Below, piece after piece: positions 34,918-43,700 of a stretch of DNA of 64,000 bases. The translations under genes and the position numbers were made by a program. The first letter of the stretch is position 1. Every line of letters begins with the position of its first letter. A model generated the notes under the pieces. The model saw nothing but the letters and a program-made list of their open reading frames with translations, was not told where the DNA came from and searched no databases. Source of the stretch: Planomicrobium stackebrandtii (GTDB lineage: Bacteria > Bacillota > Bacilli > Bacillales_A > Planococcaceae); NCBI RefSeq assembly GCF_030814955.1, contig NZ_JAUSWB010000004.1:1-64000 (forward strand), in the 5' to 3' direction.

Positions 34918-35979
34918 GTGAAAAAGCTGATGGGTGTGCTTGTCGTGCTGCTGTCGTTGATGCTGGTCCTGCCTGTTGCTGCTGCCGCGCCGGATTTGCC
35001 GGAAAATCATCCGTTTTATGAAGAAATTACGTATTTAATGGAGAAAGGAGTCATTACAGGCTACCCCGATGGCACTGTCCGTCCAAATCAGGAAGTGACG
35101 CGTGCCGAGGCGGCGGTGATGATCGGGCGACTAAAAGACTTGGATGGCACAAAACGAGCCACGCCGTTTCGTGATGTGCCGGCTGGGCATTATGCCAGCG
35201 GCTATGTTGCAGAAGCGGCTGAAGCGGGTTACCTCAAAGGATACGGAGACGGCACCTACCGTCCAAACGCACCGATTATCCGTGGGGACATGGCGCTGAT
35301 CGTGGAGCGGGTCTTTGATCTCGCCTTCACGTTCAACGTGTCGTTCACAGATGTGCCGCAAAACGCTTATTACACCAGCGCCATTAGCAAGATCCTGGCG
35401 GCAAACATCACTATCGGCTATCCGGACAACACGTTCCGGCCGCGCCAAGCTGTGACGCGCGGACAGTTTTCGGCTTTCCTTGCGCGTGCGCTGGAGCCGG
35501 AGTTTAAAAATGATGCGGTCATCGCCCGTTCCTACCAAAAAGACAAAACCAAAGCTTACACGTACCGCATGTCGGATGGCACAACAGCCGTTCACCGGTT
35601 TGAGGATGTTCCGGACCGTGGCGGGCTGACCTTCGGATTCATGTGGACGGTGGAAGTGGACGGCGATCGCTATGAATACCTGGAGCTTGAAAATCATCAG
35701 CTCTTTGCATTCGGCTACCCGTATTCGGAGTATGACGTGGCGCTTGTTTACCCGGTACGAGTCGGCAAGACTTTTAATACCGGACTGGGCGATGAAGTCA
35801 TGATCAGCACCATCACCGGCGTCAATAAAACCGTCAACACGCCGTATAAAACTTTCACGAATGCGACTGAAGTAACAACGCAAGACGGCTTCAAATATTA
35901 CATGGTGGAAGGTTTTTCAACGGTCAAATCAGTTAATTTGCAAGGAGTTGTGGAAAGCGAGTTAATAAGGGTCGAATAA
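34918..35979 (+). CDS. SLH-domain surface protein (tandem copy 1)
   Basis: GTG 34918 sits nine bases after GGAGGA and is preferred over GTG 34909. The 353 residues have a signal peptide ending near VAAAA-P, three SLH domains (about 25-200) with TGYPDGTVRPNQEVTRAE, GYGDGTYRPNAPI and IGYPDNTFRPRQAVTR motifs, and a C-terminal beta domain of about 150 residues ending in YYMVEGFSTVKSVN. The next gene, 31 nt downstream, is a clear paralogue of the same length, so the pair arose by tandem duplication. The C-terminal domain is unknown to me. Confidence 0.88.
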   Translation: MKKLMGVLVVLLSLMLVLPVAAAAPDLPENHPFYEEITYLMEKGVITGYPDGTVRPNQEVTRAEAAVMIGRLKDLDGTKRATPFRDVPAGHYASGYVAEAAEAGYLKGYGDGTYRPNAPIIRGDMALIVERVFDLAFTFNVSFTDVPQNAYYTSAISKILAANITIGYPDNTFRPRQAVTRGQFSAFLARALEPEFKNDAVIARSYQKDKTKAYTYRMSDGTTAVHRFEDVPDRGGLTFGFMWTVEVDGDRYEYLELENHQLFAFGYPYSEYDVALVYPVRVGKTFNTGLGDEVMISTITGVNKTVNTPYKTFTNATEVTTQDGFKYYMVEGFSTVKSVNLQGVVESELIRVE

Positions 35980-36010
35980 AGGGTATCGGTTGGAGTGAAG
36001 GAGTGTTGAT

Positions 36011-37081
36011 ATGAAAAAAACAGTTAAGACTATGATGATTGTATTGTCCTTATTCCTGATTTTCCCTAGCGTGAACACAGCGCAAGCTGACTCGGATTTG
36101 CAGGAAAGCCATCCGTTTTATGAAGAGATCATGTACTTGATGGACAAGGGTGTCGTAACCGGCTATCCGGATGGCAGCATCCGTCCAGATCGCGTGGTGA
36201 CGCGTGCCGAGGCTGCAGTGATGATCGGACGGGTCAAAGATTTGGATGAAACGAAAAGAGAGACGCCATTCAGTGACGTGCCGGCTGGGCATTACGCCAG
36301 CGGTTCGATCGCAGAAGCGGCTGAAGCCGGGTATATTATCGGCTACAAAGACGGCACGTATCGCCCGAATCAACCCGTTTCGCGCGGCGACATGGCGTTG
36401 ATTATCCAGCGTGTCTTTGATTTGAATTTCATCTATTTCCATGACATCAAAGACGTACCGGACGAGGCTTATTATTACGACGCCATCACTCGATTAATTG
36501 CGGCGAACATCGCCATCGGCTATCCCGACAGCACGTTCCGTCCAAAAGTGGAAGTGACGCGTGCTCAGTTCTCTGCATTCCTGGCCCGTGCATTGGAACC
36601 TGAATTCAAGAACGATGCGTCCATTGCCGACTCGTACAAGCGGGATAAAACGAAAACTTACACGTACCTCCAAAATGGCAGAGGAGAAAGCGTGGACCGC
36701 TTTGTAAAAGTGCCGGGAACTGACGGCGGAGAAGAGCAATTTGTCTGGGAAACCCAAATCGGGGAAGAACGCTACCCGGAACTCGAATACGAAACCTATG
36801 AGGAATTTGCCATTGGCTATCCGTATTCAGATCACAATGCGCATTTGGTTTATCCAGTGGAACTCGGAAAATCCTTTATTGCCGGCTATAATCCGGATGC
36901 AATCTACTACACGATCACTGGCGTCAACAAAACCGTTGAAACCGAATATCAAACATTCACCAACGCAGTCGAAATCAGCACTCCAGACGGCGGAAAGTAT
37001 TATATGGTTGAAGGCTACGCGGTCGTGAAGTGGATCGAAGCGGATGGAACGGTTTATTCGGAGTTGAAGAGTGTGGAATAA
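36011..37081 (+). CDS. SLH-domain surface protein (tandem copy 2)
   Basis: ATG after GAAGGAGTGTTG gives 356 residues, colinear with the preceding gene: signal peptide (MKKTVKTMMIVLSLFLIF to TAQA-D), three SLH domains (TGYPDGSIRPDRVVTRAE, GYKDGTYRPNQPVSR, IGYPDSTFRPKVEVTRAQ) and the same C-terminal beta domain ending in YYMVEGYAVVKW. The SLH parts are better conserved between the copies than the C-terminal domains, so the wall-exposed ends may have diverged in partner. Probably co-transcribed with copy 1; a terminator follows. Confidence 0.88.
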   Translation: MKKTVKTMMIVLSLFLIFPSVNTAQADSDLQESHPFYEEIMYLMDKGVVTGYPDGSIRPDRVVTRAEAAVMIGRVKDLDETKRETPFSDVPAGHYASGSIAEAAEAGYIIGYKDGTYRPNQPVSRGDMALIIQRVFDLNFIYFHDIKDVPDEAYYYDAITRLIAANIAIGYPDSTFRPKVEVTRAQFSAFLARALEPEFKNDASIADSYKRDKTKTYTYLQNGRGESVDRFVKVPGTDGGEEQFVWETQIGEERYPELEYETYEEFAIGYPYSDHNAHLVYPVELGKSFIAGYNPDAIYYTITGVNKTVETEYQTFTNAVEISTPDGGKYYMVEGYAVVKWIEADGTVYSELKSVE

Positions 37082-37105
37082 TGGTGCCAGTCAACCGCAC
37101 AATTT

Positions 37106-37144
37106 AAAAGGCCGCTTAAGAGTTTTCCTCTTAAGCGGCCTTTT
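37106..37144 (+). terminator. Strong intrinsic terminator
   Basis: AAAAGGCCGCTTAAGAG pairs perfectly with its inverted copy around TTTTC. Confidence 0.9.
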
Positions 37145-37152
37145 AATGAATT

Positions 37153-37165
37153 AGTGCCAGGCACT
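37153..37165. repeat. REP-like palindrome
   Basis: AGTGCC-A-GGCACT followed by CACACAATTTG. A half copy (GGTGCCAG..GCACAATT) lies at 37083, so the terminator is flanked by two REP pieces. Confidence 0.65.
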
Positions 37166-37254
37166 CACACAATTTGCGTCTTGTAGTGCTGATGTATGTA
37201 CAATGTCTATACAAAATATTATAATTAGTTAAATGCAGAGAGGGAGTGATACGT

Positions 37255-37554
37255 ATGGCTACTAAAGCAAAAAAAGCTATTGTCCAAGTTCGTGTCGATG
37301 AAGATGTAAAAGTACAAGCGATGAAAGTGTTAAATGACCTCGGTATGGATACCAGCACTGCCGTCAATATATTCCTAAGACAAGTTATTGCTGAAAATGG
37401 GTTGCCATTTCAACCCACTAAAGCTCGCTTTAATGAACAGACAATGAAAGCTATAGAAGAATCCGATGAAATGGTTAAGAGTGAAGCGGTAAACCGCAAC
37501 AAGTCAGTGGATGATCTTTTCGATGAAGTTCTTGTAGATACAGAACAATGTTAA
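37255..37554 (+). CDS. RelB/DinJ-family antitoxin
   Basis: Start at ATG 37255 with GAGGGAG upstream; 99 residues. The N-terminal ribbon-helix-helix (KAIVQVRVDEDVKVQAMKVL, then NDLGMDTSTAVNIFLRQ) is typical of DinJ antitoxins. The C-terminal tail (ESDEMVKSEAVNRNKSVDDL) would wrap the toxin. It overlaps the toxin gene by 7 nt. It should neutralise the YafQ toxin and repress the operon. Confidence 0.9.
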   Translation: MATKAKKAIVQVRVDEDVKVQAMKVLNDLGMDTSTAVNIFLRQVIAENGLPFQPTKARFNEQTMKAIEESDEMVKSEAVNRNKSVDDLFDEVLVDTEQC

Positions 37555-37838
37555 CAGTGGATATGCCTTCTCAATTCAGAAAAGATCTGAAACGGCTGAA
37601 AAGACGTAATTATGATTTAGAGAAGTTAAGAACCGCAATGAAAATAATTGAAGAAGAAATCGAGCTTCCAGAAGAAGTCTATCGTGCTCATAAATTACAG
37701 CCCACTAGAGAGTATCGGGAATGCTGGGAATGTCATATTAGCGGGCGTAATAGTGACTGGCTTTTGATTTATAAATTCTATCCAGCAGAAAATTTATTGG
37801 TTTTCATCAGAACAGGTACACATGCCGATCTGTTTTAA
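37548..37838 (+). CDS. yafQ: YafQ-family mRNA interferase toxin
   Basis: This 96-residue RelE-superfamily toxin has the YafQ signature: His48 in RAHKLQ, CHISGRNSDWLLIYKF (His63, Asp70) and the C-terminal RTGTHADLF (His92). These correspond to the residues used for ribosome-dependent mRNA cleavage in E. coli YafQ. It is translated by coupling to the antitoxin (7-nt overlap). With all key residues present, the pair looks functional. Confidence 0.92.
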   Translation: MLTVDMPSQFRKDLKRLKRRNYDLEKLRTAMKIIEEEIELPEEVYRAHKLQPTREYRECWECHISGRNSDWLLIYKFYPAENLLVFIRTGTHADLF

Positions 37839-37940
37839 ATTAAAGGGATTAGTCTCCTATCAACGCACAGCTGATTTTTAATCGTGTTTAGTTCCGATCG
37901 TAAAACGCAGTGGATTCTACTGCTTACCCGGGAACTGCTG

Positions 37941-38048
37941 ATGCCGTTGCCGGCTGTCCCATATAACTTGGAAGGCGCCAGCGATAAAGTCGGCCGCAAT
38001 GATCCATGTCTATGCGGTAGCGGGCAGTAATATAAAAATGCTGCGGGG
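37941..38048 (+). pseudogene. SEC-C zinc-binding motif relic
   Basis: The frame reads KVGRNDPCLCGSGQ, a stop, then YKNAAG, matching the SEC-C consensus (GRNDPCPCGSGKKYKKCCG) with the last two Cys lost and a TAA inside. SEC-C motifs end SecA and many small Gram-positive proteins. Only about 35 codons survive. The rest of 37839-38275 holds no other gene. Confidence 0.6.
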
Positions 38049-38090
38049 CTTGAGTTAAGTTTAGCAAAAAAACTGTATAAGAAAGAAGTT

Positions 38091-38131
38091 GAAACCGGTC
38101 TACTTCACTCATTTGAAGAGACCGGTTTTTC
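38091..38131 (+). terminator. Terminator-like hairpin
   Basis: AAACCGGTCT pairs with AGACCGGTTT and is followed by TTC. It probably belonged to the SEC-C relic. Confidence 0.7.
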
Positions 38132-38275
38132 TATGTCCACAGCCTTGTTAAACAAGCAGTTCAAAACAGTTGCATATTCTTTTTCACAGGTTTATATTAA
38201 ATGAGGCATCAATCATTGAGGAGTCAATCATTAACTTCTCACAATAAATGAACCAGAAAAAGGAGCACTTATATC

Positions 38276-38914
38276 ATGCAAACCCTACAGAAAACAAATG
38301 ATTTCAATGAAATCGTCAATGGACGCCGTTCCATCAAACAGTATGACCCAAGCGTGAAAATCAGCCGGGAGGAAATGAGTGAAATTCTTGAGAAGGCTTC
38401 AAAAGCTCCGTCTTCCATTAACATGCAGCCGTGGCGCTTTCTTGTTATTGACAGCGACGAAGCGAAAGAAAAGCTGGCGCCTCTTGCTTCATTTAACCTG
38501 GACAAAGTCATGAGTTCTTCCGCAGTCATCGCTATTTTTGGCGACCGCCAAAACTTTGACTATGCCGGGGAAATTTACGGCAAAGCAGTAGAACATGGTT
38601 ATATGCCGGAGGAAGTGAAAGAATTCCAGCTGAATTATTTTACACCTTTGTATGAAGGGATTTCTGATGAACAAATGAAGGATATTGTCATGCTGGATTC
38701 CGGGCTTGTGGCCATGCAATTGATGCTGGTCGCCCGAGCTTACGGATACGATACAAATCCAATCGGCGGCTACGAAAAAGACAAGATTGCCGAAGCTTTC
38801 GGCATGGAAAAAGACCGCTATATTCCGGTGATGCTTCTCACAATCGGCAAAGCGCTGAACGAAGGCTTCCAATCATACCGCTTGCCTGTGGACACCATCA
38901 CGACTTGGCGCTAA
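38276..38914 (+). CDS. Nitroreductase-family protein (MhqN/YdfN-like)
   Basis: A 212-residue FMN-dependent nitroreductase fold: the RRSIKQYD phosphate-binding start, a KAPSSINMQPWRF FMN-binding segment, and a GGYEKDKIAEAFGM loop. It is closest in style to YdfN/MhqN, induced by quinones in B. subtilis. A MarR-type regulator and an antibiotic-biosynthesis-monooxygenase-like gene follow, forming a probable quinone or electrophile defence cluster. AAAAAGGAGC precedes the ATG. It should reduce quinones or nitro compounds with NAD(P)H. Confidence 0.85.
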   Translation: MQTLQKTNDFNEIVNGRRSIKQYDPSVKISREEMSEILEKASKAPSSINMQPWRFLVIDSDEAKEKLAPLASFNLDKVMSSSAVIAIFGDRQNFDYAGEIYGKAVEHGYMPEEVKEFQLNYFTPLYEGISDEQMKDIVMLDSGLVAMQLMLVARAYGYDTNPIGGYEKDKIAEAFGMEKDRYIPVMLLTIGKALNEGFQSYRLPVDTITTWR

Positions 38915-39020
38915 GCGATAGCTTGCCTCTATTGAGTAATCATCCTTTTTGTATTATATTTGACTGGTCAATGGATAGTGAACGCCGCTATGAATTGGCT
39001 AGCAGGCAGGAGGTCAATTT

Positions 39021-39449
39021 ATGTCGTGTTCATTTTCAAAGCAGGAACAAATTTTGCAGCAGTTTAAAGGGCTGACAAATCAAATCAGCCCGAAGTTTGA
39101 ACGCTGCACAGGCATTAGTGCATCGCGCTATGAACTGTTGTCGCAGCTCTACAACACAGAAGAAATCAACCAGTCGACGCTTCAAAAAGCGGTCAATATC
39201 GACGGAGCGGCAATTACGCGGCATCTGAAACAGCTGGAAACGAGCGGCATGGTGGCGAGACGCAGAAACCCGAACGACAACCGGGTGATCTTTGTCAGCC
39301 TGACGGAAGAAGGGCGGCAGCGGATCGTTGAATACCGCAAAGAAAACATGGGCTTTGTGAAACAAATGCTCCATGACTTTACACACGAAGAAGTGGACGC
39401 CTTATCTGACATGATGGAGCGCATGCAAACGAATATTAGTGAATACTGA
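39021..39449 (+). CDS. MarR-family transcriptional regulator (MhqR/YkvE-like)
   Basis: A 142-residue winged-helix dimer: GISASRYELLSQLYN, the recognition helix DGAAITRHLKQLETSGMV, and the wing RRRNPNDNRVIFVSLTEEG. Cys3 and another Cys near residue 31 could sense thiols. It lies between a nitroreductase and a monooxygenase gene, so it probably controls both. AGGCAGGAGG is the ribosome site. Confidence 0.88.
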   Translation: MSCSFSKQEQILQQFKGLTNQISPKFERCTGISASRYELLSQLYNTEEINQSTLQKAVNIDGAAITRHLKQLETSGMVARRRNPNDNRVIFVSLTEEGRQRIVEYRKENMGFVKQMLHDFTHEEVDALSDMMERMQTNISEY

Positions 39450-39482
39450 ACCACAAAATATGATTAGAGGATGGTGGATTTT

Positions 39483-39782
39483 ATGACGATGATTATTCAC
39501 GCGCACTTGCAAGTAAAGCCCGATCAAGAACAAGCATTTTTAGACGCATGCAAAACACTGGTCGAAGCGTCACGCGCAGAAGCGGGCAACCTTAGCTACG
39601 ATTTGATGAAGTCTGTAGAAAAAGCAGGCCACTTCACCATGGTCGAAACGTGGAAAGATGCTGAAGCCATCGCCATCCATAACACAAGCGATCATTTCAT
39701 AGCTTTCGGACAAAAGGCACCAGCGTTCATGGCTGCCCCAATGGAACTGAACGTGTTCAGCGGAGAGCCTGTGCAACTGTAG
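39483..39782 (+). CDS. ABM-domain quinol monooxygenase-like protein
   Basis: A 99-residue dimeric alpha-beta barrel (YgiN type): MTMIIHAHLQVKPDQEQAFL, EAGNLSYDLMKS, TMVETWKDAEAIAIHNTSDHF, and a C-terminal strand ELNVFSGEPV. Such proteins oxidise quinols without metal or cofactor. It follows the MarR gene by 33 nt and completes the presumed quinone-stress cluster. GGTGG at 39474-39478 is the best ribosome site for ATG 39483; ATG 39471 is an alternative. Confidence 0.85.
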   Translation: MTMIIHAHLQVKPDQEQAFLDACKTLVEASRAEAGNLSYDLMKSVEKAGHFTMVETWKDAEAIAIHNTSDHFIAFGQKAPAFMAAPMELNVFSGEPVQL

Positions 39783-39796
39783 TTTCGCCAATATTT

Positions 39797-39866
39797 TATC
39801 GCCGTTCTGCTTTTAGCAGGGCGGTGATTTTTTTGTAATTGTGTGGGTGCCTGGCACCCACACAAT
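39797..39866. repeat. Composite terminator-REP element, copy 1
   Basis: A TTCTGCTTTTAGCAGGGCGGTGATTTTTTT terminator half is followed by a perfect REP palindrome (ATTGTGTGGGTGCC-T-inverted copy, 39838-39866). A near copy lies at 40577-40659, on the other side of the vanZ-like gene. Confidence 0.75.
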
Positions 39867-40055
39867 CACCTCCAATTAATAGGGAGAAGATACTAGTCAT
39901 TACTAAGTCATACACTTATAATAAACAGAAGGAAATTAGGCGACGATTTAAAGTGATATGAAGAAATCCCAACTTTAGATAATGAGCAGCTCGCTCATAA
40001 ATAAAAATCCAGAACAAGCGCCCAAGGAGATTTGAAAAAAGAAGGGAAGAGTCTT

Positions 40056-40532
40056 TTGAAAGCCAAGTACATACCGGTTATCCTGTGGGCTCTTTGCATC
40101 TTGCTGGCCACCAACAACTATAATTTTCAGTCCCTGTTATTTGCCCAGGAAATCGGCTTCAACATTCGCCTGCTTCCGGATTTATCGGATCTGCTCATCA
40201 CCAGCGACATTCATTTGGATAGTGGAACGTATGTGTTCCAAAAAATCGGCCATGCTTTGTCTTTTGGCGTCCTGTTCCTAATACTGGCCAAAACTATTAA
40301 CAACAACGCATTGGCAATCATCCTATGCAGCCTGTTTGCTTTTTTTACAGAATTTTTGCAGCTGTTTTTTGAGCGGAGCGGGAGATTGAGTGATGTCTTA
40401 ATCGATATCGGTGGCATTTACTTGGCATACCGCTTGAGCGTTTATGTGAAGGCGCTGGGCGGTGTTAGTCCGGCCTTTTGGAACGCGGTGCAGAAAATCG
40501 CAGGCAGATTCGAAGACGGCAAACCGCGCTGA
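40056..40532 (+). CDS. VanZ-family membrane protein
   Basis: TTG 40056 with AAGGGAAG upstream is preferred over TTG 40032, whose AAGGAG is too close. The 158 residues have four transmembrane helices with the VanZ signature: KIGHALSFGVLF, TEFLQLFFERSGRLSDVLIDIGG. VanZ-like proteins lower teicoplanin sensitivity and affect envelope traits by an unknown mechanism. It is enclosed by two copies of the same terminator-REP element. Confidence 0.85.
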   Translation: MKAKYIPVILWALCILLATNNYNFQSLLFAQEIGFNIRLLPDLSDLLITSDIHLDSGTYVFQKIGHALSFGVLFLILAKTINNNALAIILCSLFAFFTEFLQLFFERSGRLSDVLIDIGGIYLAYRLSVYVKALGGVSPAFWNAVQKIAGRFEDGKPR

Positions 40533-40576
40533 CCCTTTCAAATAAAATCGTTGTTTCTTCCAATGTGGAAGCGGCA

Positions 40577-40659
40577 ATGTTTCGCTGCTCTGCTTTTAGC
40601 AGGGCGGCGATTTTTTTGTTGGCTCTAATTGTGTGGGAATTGTTTGGGTGCCAGGCACC
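40577..40659. repeat. Composite terminator-REP element, copy 2
   Basis: CTCTGCTTTTAGCAGGGCGG then GATTTTTTTG, followed by TAATTGTGTGGG and GGTGCC-A-GGCACC, closely repeating the 39797-39866 element. Confidence 0.75.
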
Positions 40660-40669
40660 AAAAAGAGTA

Positions 40670-40698
40670 TTGCATCCTATAATTTTCCACTATATAAT
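40670..40698 (+). promoter_or_regulatory. Consensus-like sigma-A promoter of the giant TPR gene
   Basis: TTGCAT (40670-40675), a 17-bp spacer, and TATAAT (40693-40698), about 41 bp before the start codon. This fixes the gene start at 40739, since the frame runs on upstream. Confidence 0.75.
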
Positions 40699-40738
40699 AA
40701 ATCAACCACATTTGTATGGGGCAATGGGAGAGGCGGGA

Positions 40739-43700
40739 ATGGGGATAATGAAAGCGACACAGATCAAAACAGCGCAACAGGCAGTCGAGGCGATCCGCAG
40801 GTTATGGAGCGCGCGTTCGACACGGGAATTGCGGAGTTTTTTGGGGGAACTGCAGACAGAAGAGGATTTTTACCGCTTGATCCGGTTGACGGATCAGGCG
40901 GATTTGTATACGTACAGCCATTTGCTGGCAACGCAGGCGCATAAGCGCTTCGGGACATTGCGGACGTTTACGTGGCAATGCGCGCGGCTATTGGAAACGG
41001 GGCGCAGCCTGGAAGCGGAAGAGCGCATGGTGGGCAGGCTGCAGGGCATTTCGGCCGGCAACGATTCTGCGGAAGAGCTGGCATCGGCGCATCAATTGCT
41101 GCTGCGTGTCTACGCACAGTTGAACCGGCTGCCGGAAGCGAAAGCGCAGCTCACTCGTTATGAAGAACTGAAAGGCTTTGTCTGGCCGGATCTTTACGGC
41201 TATTATTTTATTCACAGCGGGGAATGGCTGGAAGCAGAGCGGGTGCTGGAAAGGGAACTGACTGACACGGTCACTGAACGCAGCGATTATGTGCGGCTGT
41301 TGTATGCCGATGTACTGGCAATGACCGGCCGGCAAAAGGAGTCGCTCGCTGTTCTTGAAAAGGGGCAGGAGCTCGAACCTGACAATTGGACATTCCGTGC
41401 AGACATGGTCCGGACTTCGTTTTTTTTAGGGCATTACGAAAAAACACTCGATGGGATAGCGAAGTATAATGAAAAAAATCCGTACCATGTGTTCCGTCCG
41501 GCATGGATCCACATAACGGCCGAATGTTTGTACAAGCTGGAGCGCTGGGAAGAGCTGGAGGCATGGGTCAGTAAGCATCCTAAACAGCTTGGAAAAACGG
41601 TTTACGGCAAAGGGGAAATCCGGCAGGACGCCACGCGCCGTGAGCTGCGTTTGACGCCGAACATCCAGAAGCTGAATTACTGCGTTCCCGCGTCGCTCGC
41701 GTTGATGCTGGAAGCGTACGGCATGAAAAAAGGGCAGGATGAAATCGCGGAACATGTTTTTGATGTGACGGGTTCGGACTTGCAGAAAACCATGGAATAC
41801 ATGGAGTCGCTCGGTTTCACGGCGCGTTACTTTAAAGGGACGGTCGACCTTTACAAGCAGGTGATTGACGCTGGTGTCCCGGTGCTGCTCAGCATGATGA
41901 TTGAAAACAGTGCACATGTCCAAGTGGTGATTGGCTATGACGACCGGCTGCAGGCGTTGATCATCCAGGATCCGAATGACCTCGGACCGTTTTTATTGTC
42001 GTACAAAGATGTTGCGGACACCTATAAATTAAGTGATTCGCTCAGCATGCTGTTTGTGACAGACGAACAGAAAGAACTTTTATCGTTGCTGGACCGAAGC
42101 GAGCACGAATTTTTCAAAGAGCTGTTTGCGATTTGGAGTTTGGACGACAAGACCAAAGAGAAAACACAGGCAGTGGATTTCCTGAAAGTGCATCCGGACG
42201 AACGCTACGGCGCGGTGGTCGGGCTGGTTACCCAATTTTCAGAAGAGGCAAAGGCGCTTCATTCGGCATGGTTGGATAAGCTCCATCAGGATTTGGGCGC
42301 AGAAGATGGCGAAGTAGCCCTGCTTGCAGCCCATATGCACTACCAGAAAGAAGAGCCGGAACAGGCGCTGGAAAACCTGGCGCGCGTGAAGGAAAAGAGC
42401 TCTCCATATGCGCTGTTTCTGAAAGCTGCAATTTTGATGAGCCGCAGCGAACACCAAAAAGCCGTTCCGCTGTTAAAGCGGTCGATCGAGCTGGACCATT
42501 ACCAGCCGATGGCGTACAGCCACCTGGCGCGCTGTTATTTGGAAATTGGCAAAATCTATCAGGCGTTCAAATGGTCGAGCATTGCGCTTGAGCAGGAACC
42601 ATCTGACGTGTATGCCCGCATCACACACAGCTTGATTCAGTTTGAGTCGGGTGCTTATGAAAAAGCGCTGGCGCGTTTCCGCGAGCTGTCAGCGGAACAG
42701 CCGGAAGACGGCTATTTTATTTATGAAGCGGGCCGCTGTTTGCTGGCGCTCGGTGAAGAAACAGAAGCCATTGCGGCATTCGAGCGGGCGCGGGAAATCG
42801 ATTCGACAGAGCCATATGCGTATTTGCGGATTGCGGAAATCCACCTGGAGGCGAAAGCATGGCCGCAGGCAGAAGAAATTATCCGCTCGGGCATCGACAA
42901 TTGCGGGACAGCCGATGTGCTGCATCAATATTTGGGGCATATCGCCATGGAACAGGAACAGTATGAGCAGGCGGAAGCCGAATACCGCAAGTCGCTCCAA
43001 TTGGACCCGTCAGATTTGTTTACGGTGACGCATATCGCCCATGCATTGCTGAAGCAGAAACGGGTTGAAGAAACAGGCCGGTTGCTTGAACAGTACGCAG
43101 AAGCCGGCGATACCGATTATTTTGTCCGGACTGCGGCGTTATTGTGGCAGGAATCGCTGGACGATGCCGGCAAAGCGCTGGCACTCGATCTGCTCGAAAA
43201 CGGCATGAGCCGGGAAGCACTGGATCTCTACGAAATGGCTGAACAGTACGCAGAGTTCGCAGAAGCGCCGCAGTTCCGCGCTCGGTTGTTGGATTTCTTT
43301 AAGGAGTTGCGTGCAAAGGCTGCTGACCCGTTATTGCTTTGCTATGAAGCAGGTGTTTATGAGCTGGAGGACCATCATCGATTTGCCCGGATTTTGTATA
43401 GCCGTGCAGCGGACATAAACGGGCTGTATTTGGCTCACTACCATTTGGGGTTGCTGGCTGAACAATCGGAGAACTGGGACAAAGCGCTCCTTCATTATAC
43501 GAAAAGTGCGGAAAAGGACGCTGGATTTACAGCAGCCCACGAAGGGTTGATGCGGACCTATTTGGCGCTGGAAGACAAGCCCAAAGCCTTTACCGCAGCG
43601 CTGCATGTGCTGGAAAACGAGCCGCTGCCGCTGGATTTGGTGGAACTGTTCGAGCTGGTTGATACTAGAACGCAGATGGACGCGGTCGCGGGTGTGCTGC

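Noticed and set aside
40478..40738. Upstream 87-codon extension of the giant TPR protein
   Set aside because: It overlaps vanZ and the terminator-REP element and lies before a consensus promoter; ATG 40739 has a ribosome site.
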